Positions 34,033 to 43,435 are shown, counted from the first letter of the stretch. The stretch is 64,000 nt of DNA from Pseudomonas sp. S35 (GCF_009866765.1 NZ_CP019431.1:6547403-6611402), one strand, 5' to 3'. The notes: generated by a model not told the origin, from the sequence alone. Program-made: numbers and translations.

Positions 34033-34355
34033 TCTTCTACGACATATTTGTCATTCAGCGCGCCCGGCACTTTGACCACCACGGTCACCGCATCACTAAG
34101 TGCCTTGAAGGCCGTGATGTCGCCTGGTTCCAGCACGACGATCTCGCCGGCGCCCCAGGTCTTGCCACACATCTGGACTTCACCGGACAAGATCAGCGTC
34201 ACTTCAGTGGCGATCTTGTGATAGTGAGCCGCCTCAGCATCACCCGCCGAGTAAGGTTTGACGGCAACTTCACAGGCTTGTGTGCTGAATGCAGTAGGCG
34301 TGAAACCACCGACGAACCAGCCCTTGACCATGTCTTTCAGATTGGCGGAGTTCAT
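34029..34355 (-). CDS. Cupin-fold protein
   Basis: A 108-residue single cupin domain. Motif 1 is AAHYHKIATEVTLILSGEV and motif 2 is VLEPGDITAFKALSD, giving an H-x-H and Glu ligand set for a metal. In glycan clusters such small cupins often act as sugar isomerases or epimerases, or bind a nucleotide sugar. Which applies here is unknown. It overlaps each neighbouring gene by 4 bases. Confidence 0.78.
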   Translation of the reverse strand: MNSANLKDMVKGWFVGGFTPTAFSTQACEVAVKPYSAGDAEAAHYHKIATEVTLILSGEVQMCGKTWGAGEIVVLEPGDITAFKALSDAVTVVVKVPGALNDKYVVEE

Positions 34356-35083
34356 CTTGGACCTACATTCTCGAACGCATGTAACTGGTGATGGCTCTTG
34401 AGCGGGTGGTACTGGCTCGGATCCACGCGGTGGGTTCCGATCTTCTTGTGCAGCAGCACCAGTTCGTTGAGTGCCGGTGCAATGTAGAACGCATCGTTGA
34501 CCTTGAAGTCCTTGCGGATCATTTCCTTCACGGCCTCGACAAACACACAGCCTTTGGCGAACCAGTACAGGCCGGCCACGGCATGGTTGCTGATGGGGTT
34601 TTTCTCAGCCGCCTCGACCACATAACCGTGCTCATTCTTGCGCACGAACGAGTAGCGCGGGTGCAACGACTTGAAGACCACTACGCCGGCATCGCACTCA
34701 TCGCTACGGAAGTCTTCGACAATGTCGCCAAGCGCCGCGTCGAGCAGTTCGTTGCAGCTGAGAATCAGCAGTTCGTCGTCGTTGTCGATGCTCTCGGCCG
34801 CCAACAGTGCGGTGCAGGCCGCACCCATTGTCAACGCATGGACCGAGTGAATAGAGGCAATTGGACTCATCTGCTGCAGCATGTTGCGCAGGTGATACTT
34901 GGCCACGTCTGCCTTGGGTAGCATGCAGGAGATGCTGGAAGGTTGCAGTTCGAGGCATTTTTCAACCAGGTCCTGGATCAACGGAACGCCGTCACGCTCC
35001 GACAGGTAGCCCGGGTAGTTGCTTTCGGCCATGACCGAAGCGGTATCGCCCCCGGCCAGGAGTATGACGTTCAACTTGCGCAC
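34352..35083 (-). CDS. Divergent nucleotidyltransferase-like protein
   Basis: A 243-residue Rossmann-type protein resembling sugar-phosphate nucleotidyltransferases. It has an N-terminal NVILLAGGDTASVMAES in place of the usual GGxGTRL loop, a middle DDELLILSCNELLDAAL where the metal-binding Asp would lie, and a C-terminal FKVNDAFYIAPALNELVLL shared with the other nucleotidyltransferase of the operon. The altered loop raises doubt about canonical activity. It overlaps the HAD gene by 13 bases. Confidence 0.72.
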   Translation of the reverse strand: MRKLNVILLAGGDTASVMAESNYPGYLSERDGVPLIQDLVEKCLELQPSSISCMLPKADVAKYHLRNMLQQMSPIASIHSVHALTMGAACTALLAAESIDNDDELLILSCNELLDAALGDIVEDFRSDECDAGVVVFKSLHPRYSFVRKNEHGYVVEAAEKNPISNHAVAGLYWFAKGCVFVEAVKEMIRKDFKVNDAFYIAPALNELVLLHKKIGTHRVDPSQYHPLKSHHQLHAFENVGPR

Positions 35084-35724
35084 AACAATTTCTCCTGCTC
35101 TGACGCTTTATTGATCTGCTCGATCCGGGCAGTGATGTTGTCCAGGTTCACATCATTGACGTCCTCGACAACCAGCACGTGAGCACCGGAAGCACGCGCG
35201 GCACGAATGCCGTTCTCGTTGTCTTCCACGATCAGGCACTCTTGCGGCAGCAGTCCGAAGGACTCGATGGCCTTGATGTAGATGTCGGGGGCAGGTTTGG
35301 CGTGTTCCACGTCTTCGTTGGAAAACTTGAGGTCCAGATACTGATCCAGGCGCGACTTCTCCATCATCACCTCGACCGTGTTGGCAATCGAATTGGAGGC
35401 TACTGCCAGCTTGTAGCCGAGGCTCTTGAGCGACGACAACGCGTACTGGTGAATGAAGCTCGGCTTGCACTGTGCATAGACGATTTCCATCGTATACATC
35501 TGCTTCATCTCGTTGATGAAGGGGTGCAGTTCGATAGGCAAGTCACGCTCCAGGCTGAGTATGTCCAGCTTGCGTGAGGTTGGCAGACCGTCATAGGTGG
35601 TCAGGTGCTCGTGGCGGCTGATCGTGTGGCCGAAGAGGTTCAGCGCTTTGTTCAGCGCCTCGTAATGCCAGTCCTTCGCTTCGATCAACACGCCGTCCAT
35701 GTCGAAAATCACGGCTTTAATCAT
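35071..35724 (-). CDS. HAD-superfamily phosphatase (beta-phosphoglucomutase-like)
   Basis: A 217-residue HAD hydrolase with all four motifs: VIFDMDGVLIEA (nucleophile Asp9), VASNSIANT, HAKPAPDIY and CLIVEDNENGIRAA. The helical cap lies after motif 1. It would dephosphorylate or mutate a small phosphorylated sugar or polyol. Set between a GDPD-like gene and nucleotidyltransferases, it may make a building block of the glycan. Confidence 0.85.
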   Translation of the reverse strand: MIKAVIFDMDGVLIEAKDWHYEALNKALNLFGHTISRHEHLTTYDGLPTSRKLDILSLERDLPIELHPFINEMKQMYTMEIVYAQCKPSFIHQYALSSLKSLGYKLAVASNSIANTVEVMMEKSRLDQYLDLKFSNEDVEHAKPAPDIYIKAIESFGLLPQECLIVEDNENGIRAARASGAHVLVVEDVNDVNLDNITARIEQINKASEQEKLLCAS

Positions 35725-35728
35725 GATG

Positions 35729-36346
35729 TCATTCCTTGAAGAAAGTGCGAGCTGCTTCAGGCAGGTCGGTACATAACGTCAGGTTGTGGGAGCCCTGGAA
35801 TTCGGCGAGTAGTCGCCACAAGGGCAAATGTTCGCGACCGTGCAGTTCCGAGGACACCACACTGACCTGCTTGCCCTGACCCAGCAGGTCGGCGAGTTGG
35901 CCGGGCGAGTACCACTCAGCACCGAAGCTATCCAGCCAAACGCCGTCGGCTTCATGAAGCCAAGCCGGAACCGGCTCGACCTCACTCTGGCGGGTATAGG
36001 TGCACACACCGCTGGCGAGGTAACTGCGCATATCGGGCACGGCCATGTCGAAGACAAACCAATTGCTATGGCCATGGGCGTCGAACGCCGCCTTCAGCGG
36101 GGCGCAGAGTCCGTCAGCCTTGATATTCATGGCCAGCGGCAGGTTGCGCCCGGCCATGATCGCCAGCAGTTCGTCCAGCGGCATTTCGCTGCCGTCGGGC
36201 ATGTCGTGGGAAATGACCAAGCGCCCACCGATGTCGCGCACATCGGTTTCCGTGCCGAAGCCCAGGTCGAAGGAACGCTCGAAGGCGGCTTTCTGGTTAC
36301 GCTCGGGCTTTTGCAGCCAATAACCGCGGTGACTGATAATCTGCAT
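35729..36346 (-). CDS. Glycerophosphodiester phosphodiesterase-like protein
   Basis: A 205-residue GDPD-fold protein with the catalytic set in place: ISHRGYWLQKPERN at the N terminus, then FGTETDVRDIGGRLVISHD (Glu, Asp and His). It lacks a signal peptide, so it acts in the cytoplasm, and it is shorter than typical GDPD enzymes (about 250). Similar proteins in capsule or O-antigen clusters are thought to act on glycerol-phosphate-like or nucleotide-linked substrates. Gaps to its neighbours are 4 and 6 bases. Confidence 0.83.
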   Translation of the reverse strand: MQIISHRGYWLQKPERNQKAAFERSFDLGFGTETDVRDIGGRLVISHDMPDGSEMPLDELLAIMAGRNLPLAMNIKADGLCAPLKAAFDAHGHSNWFVFDMAVPDMRSYLASGVCTYTRQSEVEPVPAWLHEADGVWLDSFGAEWYSPGQLADLLGQGKQVSVVSSELHGREHLPLWRLLAEFQGSHNLTLCTDLPEAARTFFKE

Positions 36347-36352
36347 GACAGA

Positions 36353-37108
36353 TCAGCGCCCTGCACACGCTGCACGGCTGACCGGCAGATTGAGGAACAG
36401 ATCCAAGTCCGACGGGATGCCCAGGCCATACATACCCGCGCCTTCCGAACCCACGTTGTAATGGATGACCCGAGCCTGGTTCTTGATCATCTCGTTGTAG
36501 GCCGGTGCCACATAGAACTCGCCATTGACCCGCAGGTCTTTGTCGAACATCGCCTCGATGGCCGCGATCAGTTGACGACCGCTACGGAAGTTGTAGATGC
36601 CCACCGTGGCCTCATCGGAGATCACTTCCTTTTCAACCACGCACTCGATTCGCCCGTCTTGCGCGAAGCCAACGAAGGACCACTTCGGGTCGTTCGCCTT
36701 CATGGTCATGATCAAGCCATCAGCATTTTGTGCCTGCATGGCACTCAGGTACGCGTCGATGTTCACGTCAACGTATTGGTCACTGTTGGCGATCATTACC
36801 GGACTATCGGAGTCGATCAGATCCTTGGCCGCGTACACCGTGCAGGCCGCGCCTTCGGTAACGCCATCCAGCTCGACGATGGCGCAACCGGGCGCCCAAG
36901 CCTGCAACTTTTCGTTCAGACCGTAGGCTTCGACATGCGCTGCCTGGCAGATGAAGATGAAGCGGTGCTCGCAGGATGGCGTAAGGTTGTCGATAACGAC
37001 TTTGATCATCGGCACCGAGTGCACCGGAATCAGTGGTTTCGGATCGGTGTAGCCTGCAACTGCGAAGCGGCTGCCAGCACCTGCCATGGGGACGACTATA
37101 TTAAGCAT
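36353..37108 (-). CDS. Nucleotidyltransferase family protein (NTP-dependent)
   Basis: A 251-residue enzyme with the pyrophosphorylase start VVPMAGAGSRFAVAGYTDPK followed by PLIPV, the metal-binding segment PVMIANSDQYVDVN and EFYVAPAYNEMIK. It would activate a sugar or polyol phosphate with an NTP. I start it at 37108, where GAGGAA lies 7 bases upstream; the open frame goes 12 codons further. Eleven bases separate it from the upstream ABC ATPase gene. Confidence 0.85.
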   Translation of the reverse strand: MLNIVVPMAGAGSRFAVAGYTDPKPLIPVHSVPMIKVVIDNLTPSCEHRFIFICQAAHVEAYGLNEKLQAWAPGCAIVELDGVTEGAACTVYAAKDLIDSDSPVMIANSDQYVDVNIDAYLSAMQAQNADGLIMTMKANDPKWSFVGFAQDGRIECVVEKEVISDEATVGIYNFRSGRQLIAAIEAMFDKDLRVNGEFYVAPAYNEMIKNQARVIHYNVGSEGAGMYGLGIPSDLDLFLNLPVSRAACAGR

Positions 37109-37118
37109 TTGATTTCCT

Positions 37119-37820
37119 CTACCGGCGTACGAGGTACTGTTCATACGCGTCTATAACTTCACTGGCCGGGCCAATCATTTGTACCCGTCCATCCTTGAGC
37201 CAGCACACGCGGTTGCACAGTTCCCGGACGCGCTGGGAGTCATGCGAGACAAATACGACGGTCTGTTCGCCCATCATCATGTCTCGCATCGTGGCTTCCG
37301 CCTTTTCGCGAAAGTGGCCATCGCCGACGCTCAACACTTCATCCAGCAGGATCACATCGGGTCGTGAATACTTGGAGATGGCAAAGCCCAGGCGCGCTTT
37401 CATACCTGTGGAATAGCTGCGTACTGGCACTGCGGCGCTGATATGAAGCTCGGCGTAATCGAGAATCTCGTCGCTCAATTCGCGCATGCGTCTACGGCTC
37501 ATGCCCATCAACATGCCGCTGAGGACAATATTGTCTCGAGCATCAAGGTTCTCATCGAAGCCCAATTGCAGGTTGAGCAACGAAACACTGGAAACGGACT
37601 GGACCAGGCTGCCGCGAGTCGGCTGGTAGATCCCTGCCAACACCTTGAGCAACGTGCTCTTGCCCGCGCCATTGCTGCCGACTATCCCGAACGTATCGCC
37701 ACGTGCTATCGAAAAAGACAGATCGTGCAATACCGTGGTGGAGGCCCTCGACATCAATCGAAGACCGTTACGAAAGGTGAGCGACAGTGATTTCGTCGTA
37801 AGAGCGGCTGGCGCGTTCAT
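37119..37820 (-). CDS. wzt: ABC-transporter ATPase for polysaccharide export (Wzt/KpsT-like)
   Basis: A 233-residue ATPase with Walker A GSNGAGKST, the signature RSYSTGMKARLGFAI, Walker B DVILLDEVLSVGD and the switch His in FVSHDSQRV. These match the Wzt/TagH/KpsT subfamily. It ends soon after the nucleotide-binding domain, so it lacks the C-terminal carbohydrate-recognition domain found in many O-antigen Wzt proteins. It overlaps the permease gene by 4 bases. Confidence 0.9.
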   Translation of the reverse strand: MNAPAALTTKSLSLTFRNGLRLMSRASTTVLHDLSFSIARGDTFGIVGSNGAGKSTLLKVLAGIYQPTRGSLVQSVSSVSLLNLQLGFDENLDARDNIVLSGMLMGMSRRRMRELSDEILDYAELHISAAVPVRSYSTGMKARLGFAISKYSRPDVILLDEVLSVGDGHFREKAEATMRDMMMGEQTVVFVSHDSQRVRELCNRVCWLKDGRVQMIGPASEVIDAYEQYLVRR

Positions 37821-38614
37821 TTGCTCAGCGCCATGGCATAAGCGTTCTTGTTCCGTGCGAGGAACAGCACCGCCAGCATCAGCAGCCCTGACGCACCGCC
37901 GGCTAACGCCAGGAGATCGATCAGCACCGGCGCGCGTCCATACATCAATACATCGCGATACATTGAAATCAGCGCAGCCAACGGATTGATGTCGAGCAGA
38001 AAGCCCAATTCAGCCGGGATGTTGGCTTTGCTGTAAAACACACCGGAGGCAAACATCAGAAATTGCAGGCCTGTGGAGATAAGAATGCGCAGGTCCGGCA
38101 TGAATGGAATGAGTCCGGCAACGAATACGCCTAGCGCCGCAGTAATGATCAACTGCACAAGGGCAATGAGCGGAACATACAACCAAAGCCAACTCGGCAT
38201 CACACCGATAGCACAGAGAAGCAACAACAATAAAACAACGACCAGTGATTCTTTAACCAAGTCTTTGAATATCGAAGTCAGCGGAAAAATCAGAGGGTCA
38301 ACTTTGCAGTGCTCGAGAATATGCTTCTTTTCGTAAATGGCGTCTGTGCAGTTCATCACGCTCTTGTTGAACCATGTCCAGAATGTGACGCCGATGATCA
38401 GGAAAACCGCAAAGTTCTCAACCTGAATACGCAACAAGTGACCGAAGACGCTGTAGTAGATGCCCAACAGCAGAATGGGCTCCAGCACCCACCATGCGAA
38501 TCCAAGGCGGGTTCGCGTCGATTCCGACTTCAGCCCAAGTCTGGCACGCTCCACCGACACCTGTATCGTCGGGAAAATTCTGAGGCTTCCTTGTCGCCAG
38601 GGCATCGCACACAT
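37817..38614 (-). CDS. wzm: ABC-transporter permease for polysaccharide export (Wzm/KpsM-like)
   Basis: A 265-residue ABC-2 permease with an amphipathic N terminus (SVERARLGLKSESTRTRLGF), then six membrane helices, and the family blocks AWWVLEPILLLGIYY, ILEHCKVDPLIFPL and FASGVFYSKANIP followed by NPLAALISMYRDV. It is the first gene of the operon. Start is 38614 or the ATG 9 bases inside at 38605; neither has a strong ribosome site. Confidence 0.88.
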   Translation of the reverse strand: MCAMPWRQGSLRIFPTIQVSVERARLGLKSESTRTRLGFAWWVLEPILLLGIYYSVFGHLLRIQVENFAVFLIIGVTFWTWFNKSVMNCTDAIYEKKHILEHCKVDPLIFPLTSIFKDLVKESLVVVLLLLLLCAIGVMPSWLWLYVPLIALVQLIITAALGVFVAGLIPFMPDLRILISTGLQFLMFASGVFYSKANIPAELGFLLDINPLAALISMYRDVLMYGRAPVLIDLLALAGGASGLLMLAVLFLARNKNAYAMALSK

Positions 38615-39067
38615 CTCAACAAAAACAGCCGCGCACCATACACTGATAATGGCAATCAGCCCACCCAGCAGTACATTTTTCCTACATAATAGTTCAATTA
38701 AACATATTTCAAATTGTTACAAAACCAAAAAATCCATCAGCACCACGCTGTCGATACCGTCCTGACGAGCATTTTCTGAATGGTTTTTGAGGCCGTCTTA
38801 AGCAGCTAGTGGCGCCCTCCAACAACCTACGGAGTAGGGCATTACGCGAAAGGCCAATGGCGAATGGAAGGATTGTATAGCGGCAACCGTGCTATGGATT
38901 TGCCTTGCATCCATAAACAACGCTTTAACTAATTAGATACGCAAGCCGATTGAATAGTTAATAAGTACGCACACCACAACTGCCAAAAACATATTAAATT
39001 CGGTACTTATGAAACCAGCCTCTGCAAGATTAACTGCGTGCGCGGTTTGGCACTCAACGGGCGCATG
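38615..39067. other. AT-rich leader/intergenic region before the glycan operon
   Basis: About 450 bases without a convincing gene, markedly richer in A+T than the surroundings (long A/T runs at 38690-38735 and 38930-39000). It should hold the promoter of the divergent-looking, but same-strand, glycan operon. On the minus strand GCCACTAGCTGCTTAAG (38797-38812 region) recalls part of a JUMPStart element, and 38743-38758 weakly recalls ops. I see no gene in it. Confidence 0.5.
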
Positions 39068-39100
39068 AAAAAAACGCCGGATAGCTCAAAGTCTATCCGA
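39068..39100 (-). terminator. Intrinsic terminator of glmS
   Basis: On the minus strand a tcggatag/ctatccg stem with a short loop is followed by GCG and seven T. It lies about 90 bases past the glmS stop and fits a strong rho-independent terminator. Confidence 0.8.
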
Positions 39101-39185
39101 CGGTATTGAAGGCGTCTGCGAGAGTTAGAGGTACGATCTGCATCCCACAGAACGGACCACGCCGGGCCTCCAGGTGCGTGAGGAG

Positions 39186-41018
39186 TTACTCCACCGTCAC
39201 CGATTTGGCCAAGTTGCGCGGCTGGTCCACATCCGTCCCCTTGAGCACGGCCACGTAGTAAGACAGCAACTGCAGCGGGATGGTGTAGAGGATCGGCGAC
39301 AGGGTGTCGTTGATGTGCGGCATGTTGATGACGTGGGTGCCTTGCGCGTTGGTCATGCCGGCTTTCTCATCAGCGAATACCACCAGTTGGCCGCCACGGG
39401 CGCGCACTTCCTGCAGGTTGGATTTGAGTTTTTCCAGCAGTTCGTTGTTCGGCGCTACGGTGACCACTGGCATGTCGTCATCCACCAGGGCCAGTGGGCC
39501 GTGTTTGAGCTCGCCGGCCGGGTAGGCTTCGGCGTGGATGTACGAGATTTCCTTGAGCTTGAGGGCACCTTCCATCGCCACCGGGTATTGCGCGCCACGG
39601 CCGAGGAACAGGGTGTGGTTCTTGTCGGCGAACAGCTCGGCGACTTTTTCCACGACGCTGTCCATGGCCAGTGCTTCGCCCAGGCGGGTTGGCAGACGAC
39701 GCAGTTCTTCGACCAAGGTGGCTTCGACACCTTCGGCCAAGGTGCCGCGTACTTGGCCCAGGGACAGGGTCAGCAACAACAAGCCAACCAGCTGGGTGGT
39801 GAAGGCTTTGGTGGACGCCACGCCGATTTCGCGACCGGCCTGGGTCAGCAGGGTCAGGTCGGACTCACGCACCAGGGAGCTGATGCTGACGTTGCAGATC
39901 GCTAGGCTGGCGAGGAAGCCCAGCTCCTTGGCGTTGCGCAGGGCGGCCAGGGTGTCGGCGGTTTCGCCGGATTGGGAGATGGTCACGAACAGGGTGTCGG
40001 GTTGCACCACCACCTTGCGGTAGCGGAATTCGCTGGCCACTTCGACTTGGCACGGGATGCCAGCCAGCTCTTCCAGCCAGTAACGGGCAACCATGCCGGC
40101 GTGGTAGCTGGTACCGCAGGCGACGATCTGCACATTGCGCACGTTGGCGAACAGCTCGGCGGCCTGCGGGCCGAAGGCGTTGACCAGCACTTGCTTGTCG
40201 CCAAGGCGGCCTTCGAGGGTGCGTTGCACCACGGCCGGTTGCTCGTGGATTTCCTTGAGCATGAAGTGGCGGTATTCGCCTTTGTCGGCGGCTTCGGCAC
40301 CGTCGCGGTACTGCACGGCTTCGCGCTCGACGCAGTTGCCGTTCACATCCCAGATCGCCACGCTTTCGCGGCGGATGTCGGCAATATCGCCCTCTTCCAG
40401 GTACATGAAGCGGTCAGTCACCTGGCGCAGGGCCAGTTGATCGGAGGCAAGGAAGTTTTCCCCCAGGCCCAGGCCGATCACCAGCGGGCTGCCACTGCGG
40501 GCGGCAACCACACGATCAGGTTGGCTGGCGCAGACCACCGCCAAACCGTAGGCGCCGTGCAGCTCCTTGACGGTAGCCTTGAGCGCTACAGTCAGGTCGC
40601 CAAGGTCCTTGAGTTTATGGTGGAGCAGGTGGGCGATGACTTCGGTGTCGGTGTCCGAGGTGAACACATAGCCGAGGCCTTTAAGCTGTTCACGCAGCAC
40701 TTCGTGGTTTTCGATGATGCCGTTGTGCACCACCGCCAAGTCGCCAGAGAAGTGCGGGTGCGCGTTACGTTCACACGGCGCACCGTGGGTGGCCCAACGG
40801 GTATGCGCAATGCCTAAGCGGCCCACCAGCGGCTCGCCGGCCAGGGCCTGCTCCAACTCACTGACCTTGCCTGGGCGACGCATGCGTTCAAGCTTGCCGG
40901 CGTTGGTGAAAACCGCCACGCCGGCGCTGTCATAACCTCGGTATTCCAGGCGCTTGAGGCCTTCGAGCAGGATTGCGGTAACGTTACGTTCGGCGACTGC
41001 GCCAACAATTCCACACAT
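39186..41018 (-). CDS. glmS: Glutamine-fructose-6-phosphate aminotransferase
   Basis: A 610-residue enzyme that makes glucosamine-6-phosphate, the first step to UDP-GlcNAc. The N-terminal [12 protein letters not shown] carries the catalytic Cys2, [13 protein letters not shown] follows, and the C-terminal pair of SIS domains shows [14 protein letters not shown] and [12 protein letters not shown]. It ends TVE as in the family. AGGAG precedes the ATG. It lies 10 bases after a DeoR-type regulator gene and converges with nothing. Confidence 0.97.
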   Translation of the reverse strand: MCGIVGAVAERNVTAILLEGLKRLEYRGYDSAGVAVFTNAGKLERMRRPGKVSELEQALAGEPLVGRLGIAHTRWATHGAPCERNAHPHFSGDLAVVHNGIIENHEVLREQLKGLGYVFTSDTDTEVIAHLLHHKLKDLGDLTVALKATVKELHGAYGLAVVCASQPDRVVAARSGSPLVIGLGLGENFLASDQLALRQVTDRFMYLEEGDIADIRRESVAIWDVNGNCVEREAVQYRDGAEAADKGEYRHFMLKEIHEQPAVVQRTLEGRLGDKQVLVNAFGPQAAELFANVRNVQIVACGTSYHAGMVARYWLEELAGIPCQVEVASEFRYRKVVVQPDTLFVTISQSGETADTLAALRNAKELGFLASLAICNVSISSLVRESDLTLLTQAGREIGVASTKAFTTQLVGLLLLTLSLGQVRGTLAEGVEATLVEELRRLPTRLGEALAMDSVVEKVAELFADKNHTLFLGRGAQYPVAMEGALKLKEISYIHAEAYPAGELKHGPLALVDDDMPVVTVAPNNELLEKLKSNLQEVRARGGQLVVFADEKAGMTNAQGTHVINMPHINDTLSPILYTIPLQLLSYYVAVLKGTDVDQPRNLAKSVTVE

Positions 41019-41028
41019 GGTGCTTCTC

Positions 41029-41796
41029 CTAGATGATTGCCGCGCATATCAGCGTAATGCCGCGGGCTTGGATCTGGTCGCGGGCCTCAAGCGGCAGGCG
41101 ATCATCGGTAATAAGGGTATGGACGCTGCTCCAGGGCAGTTCCAGGTTGGGAATCTTGCGGCCGATCTTGTCGGACTCGACCATCACCACCACTTCACGG
41201 GCGACCTCGGCCATCACGCGGCTCAGGCCCAGCAGTTCGTTGAAGGTGGTGGTGCCGCGCTGCAGATCGATGCCATCGGCACCGATGAACAGCTGATCAA
41301 AGTCGTAGGAGCGCAGCACTTGCTCGGCAACCTGGCCTTGGAACGAATCCGAATGCGGGTCCCAGGTGCCACCGGTCATCAGCAACACCGGCTCGTGTTC
41401 CAGTTCGCTCAAGGCGCTGGCCACGTGCAGGGAATTGGTCATCACCACCAGGCCGGGCTGGTGGCCCAGCTCGGGAATCATCGCGGCGGTGGTGCTGCCG
41501 CTGTCGATGATGATGCGGGCGTGCTCGCGCAAGCGCATCACCGCCGCACGGGCGATGGCACGCTTGTGGGCCGAGATCGGCTGGGCGGCGTCGCCGACCA
41601 GTTCCTGGGGCATGGTGATGGCGCCACCGTAGCGGCGCAGCAACAGGCCGTTGCTTTCGAGGGCGGCCAGGTCCTTGCGGATCGTAACTTCCGAGGTTTC
41701 GAAACGTTTGGCCAGTTCGTCCACGCTGACTTCACCCTGCTCGTTGAGCAAGGCCAGGATGTTGTGGCGTCGTTGGGGTGTATTTCGTTTCGACAT
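41029..41796 (-). CDS. DeoR/GlpR-family transcriptional regulator
   Basis: A 255-residue repressor with an N-terminal DeoR helix-turn-helix ([20 protein letters not shown], then [23 protein letters not shown]) and a sugar-phosphate-sensing DeoRC domain ([17 protein letters not shown]). I start it at 41796 ([10 protein letters not shown]); the open frame continues 13 codons upstream through a repeat that looks like an operator. Between glmU and glmS it is likely to sense an amino-sugar phosphate and control glmS; that is inference. Confidence 0.88.
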   Translation of the reverse strand: MSKRNTPQRRHNILALLNEQGEVSVDELAKRFETSEVTIRKDLAALESNGLLLRRYGGAITMPQELVGDAAQPISAHKRAIARAAVMRLREHARIIIDSGSTTAAMIPELGHQPGLVVMTNSLHVASALSELEHEPVLLMTGGTWDPHSDSFQGQVAEQVLRSYDFDQLFIGADGIDLQRGTTTFNELLGLSRVMAEVAREVVVMVESDKIGRKIPNLELPWSSVHTLITDDRLPLEARDQIQARGITLICAAII

Positions 41797-41820
41797 GGTG
41801 ATGATAAGTTTCGTTTCGAA
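41783..41820 (-). promoter_or_regulatory. Direct-repeat operator candidate at the DeoR-type regulator start
   Basis: TTTCGTTTCGA occurs twice, at 41783-41793 and 41809-41819, 26 bases apart and overlapping the start codon region of the regulator. Repeated TTTCGTTTC units are typical operators of DeoR-family repressors such as AgaR. This suggests autoregulation and joint control of glmS. Confidence 0.55.
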
Positions 41821-41895
41821 AGATAACGAAGGCAATCAAAACCTATTGAGAAGACATCGTCAAGCGCCTGGGACAGATTTTTCAAACAATACAGG

Positions 41896-41933
41896 CCCAC
41901 TGTGGGAGGGGGCTTGCCTCCTTCCACAGTGGG
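41896..41933. repeat. REP-like hairpin between glmU and the DeoR gene
   Basis: cccactgtggga / ttccacagtggg forms a nearly perfect stem around a core of ggggg-cttg-cctcc. It is a single REP-like unit in the gap downstream of glmU, where it could end glmU transcription. Confidence 0.65.
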
Positions 41934-41944
41934 CTGTGGATAAC

Positions 41945-43312
41945 TCAAGTTTTTGTGATTTTAACCGGGCGCTTCCAACCGTCGATGTTGCGTTGGCGGG
42001 CGCGGGCGACGCCGAGCTGCAAGTTATCCACATCCTGGTTGATAGTCGAACCGGCAGCAGTGGTCGCGCCGTCGCCGACCTTGACCGGCGCGACCAACGA
42101 GTTGTTGGAGCCGATGAATACGTCTTCACCCAGTACGGTCATGTGCTTGTTGGCGCCATCGTAGTTGCAGGTGATGGTGCCCGCGCCGATGTTGGTGCGA
42201 GCACCGATAACCGCATCGCCCAGGTAGGTCAGGTGGCCTGCCTTGGCGCCTTCACCGAGGTGGGCATTTTTCAGTTCGACAAAGTTACCCACATGGGCCT
42301 TCGCTTCCAGCACGCTGCCAGGGCGCAACCGTGCAAACGGGCCGGCGTCGCTGCCCTCGCCCATCACGGCGCCTTCGATATGGCTGTTGGCCTTGACCAC
42401 CACGCCTTTACGCAAGGTACTGTCCTTGATCACACAGTTCGGGCCGATCACCACGTCGTCTTCGATGATGACGCGACCTTCGAGGATCACGTTGATGTCG
42501 ATCAGCACGTCGCGGCCCACCGTCACTTCCCCGCGTACGTCAAAGCGTGCCGGGTCGCGCAGGGTCACGCCCTGAGCCATCAAACGACGGCCTTCGCGCA
42601 GCTGGTAGTGACGCTCCAGCTCTGCCAGCTGCTTGCGGTCGTTGGCGCCCTGCACTTCCATCGGGTCGTGGGGCTGTTCGGTGGCGACCAGCAGGCCATC
42701 ACTCACGGCCATCTCGATGACATCGGTGAGGTAATACTCGCCCTGGGCGTTGTTGTTGGACAGACGGCTCATCCAGTCAGCAAGCTTGTTCGCAGGGACG
42801 GCGAGAATCCCGGTATTGCCTTCGGTGATGGCGCGTTGGGCTTCGCTGGCGTCCTTGTGTTCAACGATGGCTGCGACCTTGCCGTCGGCATTGCGCACGA
42901 TGCGCCCGTAGCCGGTGGGGTCGTCCAGTTCAACGGTGAGCAGGCCCATCTGGCCAGGCACTACGTGCTTGAGCAGGCGTTGCAGGGTTTCCACTTCGAT
43001 CAGCGGTACGTCGCCGTAGAGGATCAGCACAGTGTCGGCCGTAATGAACGGTACCGCTTGTGCGGTCGCGTGGCCGGTGCCGAGTTGTTTGTCCTGCAAC
43101 ACGAAATTCAGATCATCCGCCGCCAGGCGTTCACGCACCACGTCAGCACCGTGGCCAATCACCACGTGGATGCGTTGCGGGTCCAACTGCCGGGCGCTGT
43201 GGATAACATGGCCAAGCATGGAGTTGCCGGCCACCGGGTGCAGCACCTTGGGCAGGGCTGAACGCATGCGGGTGCCCTGGCCTGCGGCGAGAATGACGAT
43301 TTCAAGAGACAT
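41945..43312 (-). CDS. glmU: Bifunctional N-acetylglucosamine-1-P uridyltransferase / glucosamine-1-P acetyltransferase
   Basis: A 455-residue enzyme giving UDP-GlcNAc. The N-terminal uridyltransferase domain has [20 protein letters not shown] and [10 protein letters not shown]. The C-terminal left-handed beta-helix has [38 protein letters not shown] and the coenzyme-A site. Length and ending ([10 protein letters not shown]) fit the family. It lies between the atp operon terminator and the DeoR gene. Confidence 0.97.
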   Translation of the reverse strand: MSLEIVILAAGQGTRMRSALPKVLHPVAGNSMLGHVIHSARQLDPQRIHVVIGHGADVVRERLAADDLNFVLQDKQLGTGHATAQAVPFITADTVLILYGDVPLIEVETLQRLLKHVVPGQMGLLTVELDDPTGYGRIVRNADGKVAAIVEHKDASEAQRAITEGNTGILAVPANKLADWMSRLSNNNAQGEYYLTDVIEMAVSDGLLVATEQPHDPMEVQGANDRKQLAELERHYQLREGRRLMAQGVTLRDPARFDVRGEVTVGRDVLIDINVILEGRVIIEDDVVIGPNCVIKDSTLRKGVVVKANSHIEGAVMGEGSDAGPFARLRPGSVLEAKAHVGNFVELKNAHLGEGAKAGHLTYLGDAVIGARTNIGAGTITCNYDGANKHMTVLGEDVFIGSNNSLVAPVKVGDGATTAAGSTINQDVDNLQLGVARARQRNIDGWKRPVKITKT

Positions 43313-43372
43313 GAATGGCTACCAATCCTGGGCGGTCCGGGTTCAGACCAGAGAAGTGTTTTGCAAAAAAAG

Positions 43373-43400
43373 AAAAAGGGTAGCCGAGGCTACCCTTTTT
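43373..43400 (-). terminator. Terminator of the atp operon
   Basis: A perfect 12-bp stem (aaaaagggtagc / gctacccttttt) with a 4-base loop. On the minus strand it is followed by a T-rich run (ttcttttttt). It lies about 35 bases after the atpC stop and ends the ATP synthase operon before glmU. Confidence 0.9.
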
Positions 43401-43435
43401 AATCAATCGCGCATGAAGCATGACGGCGTGGCCGC

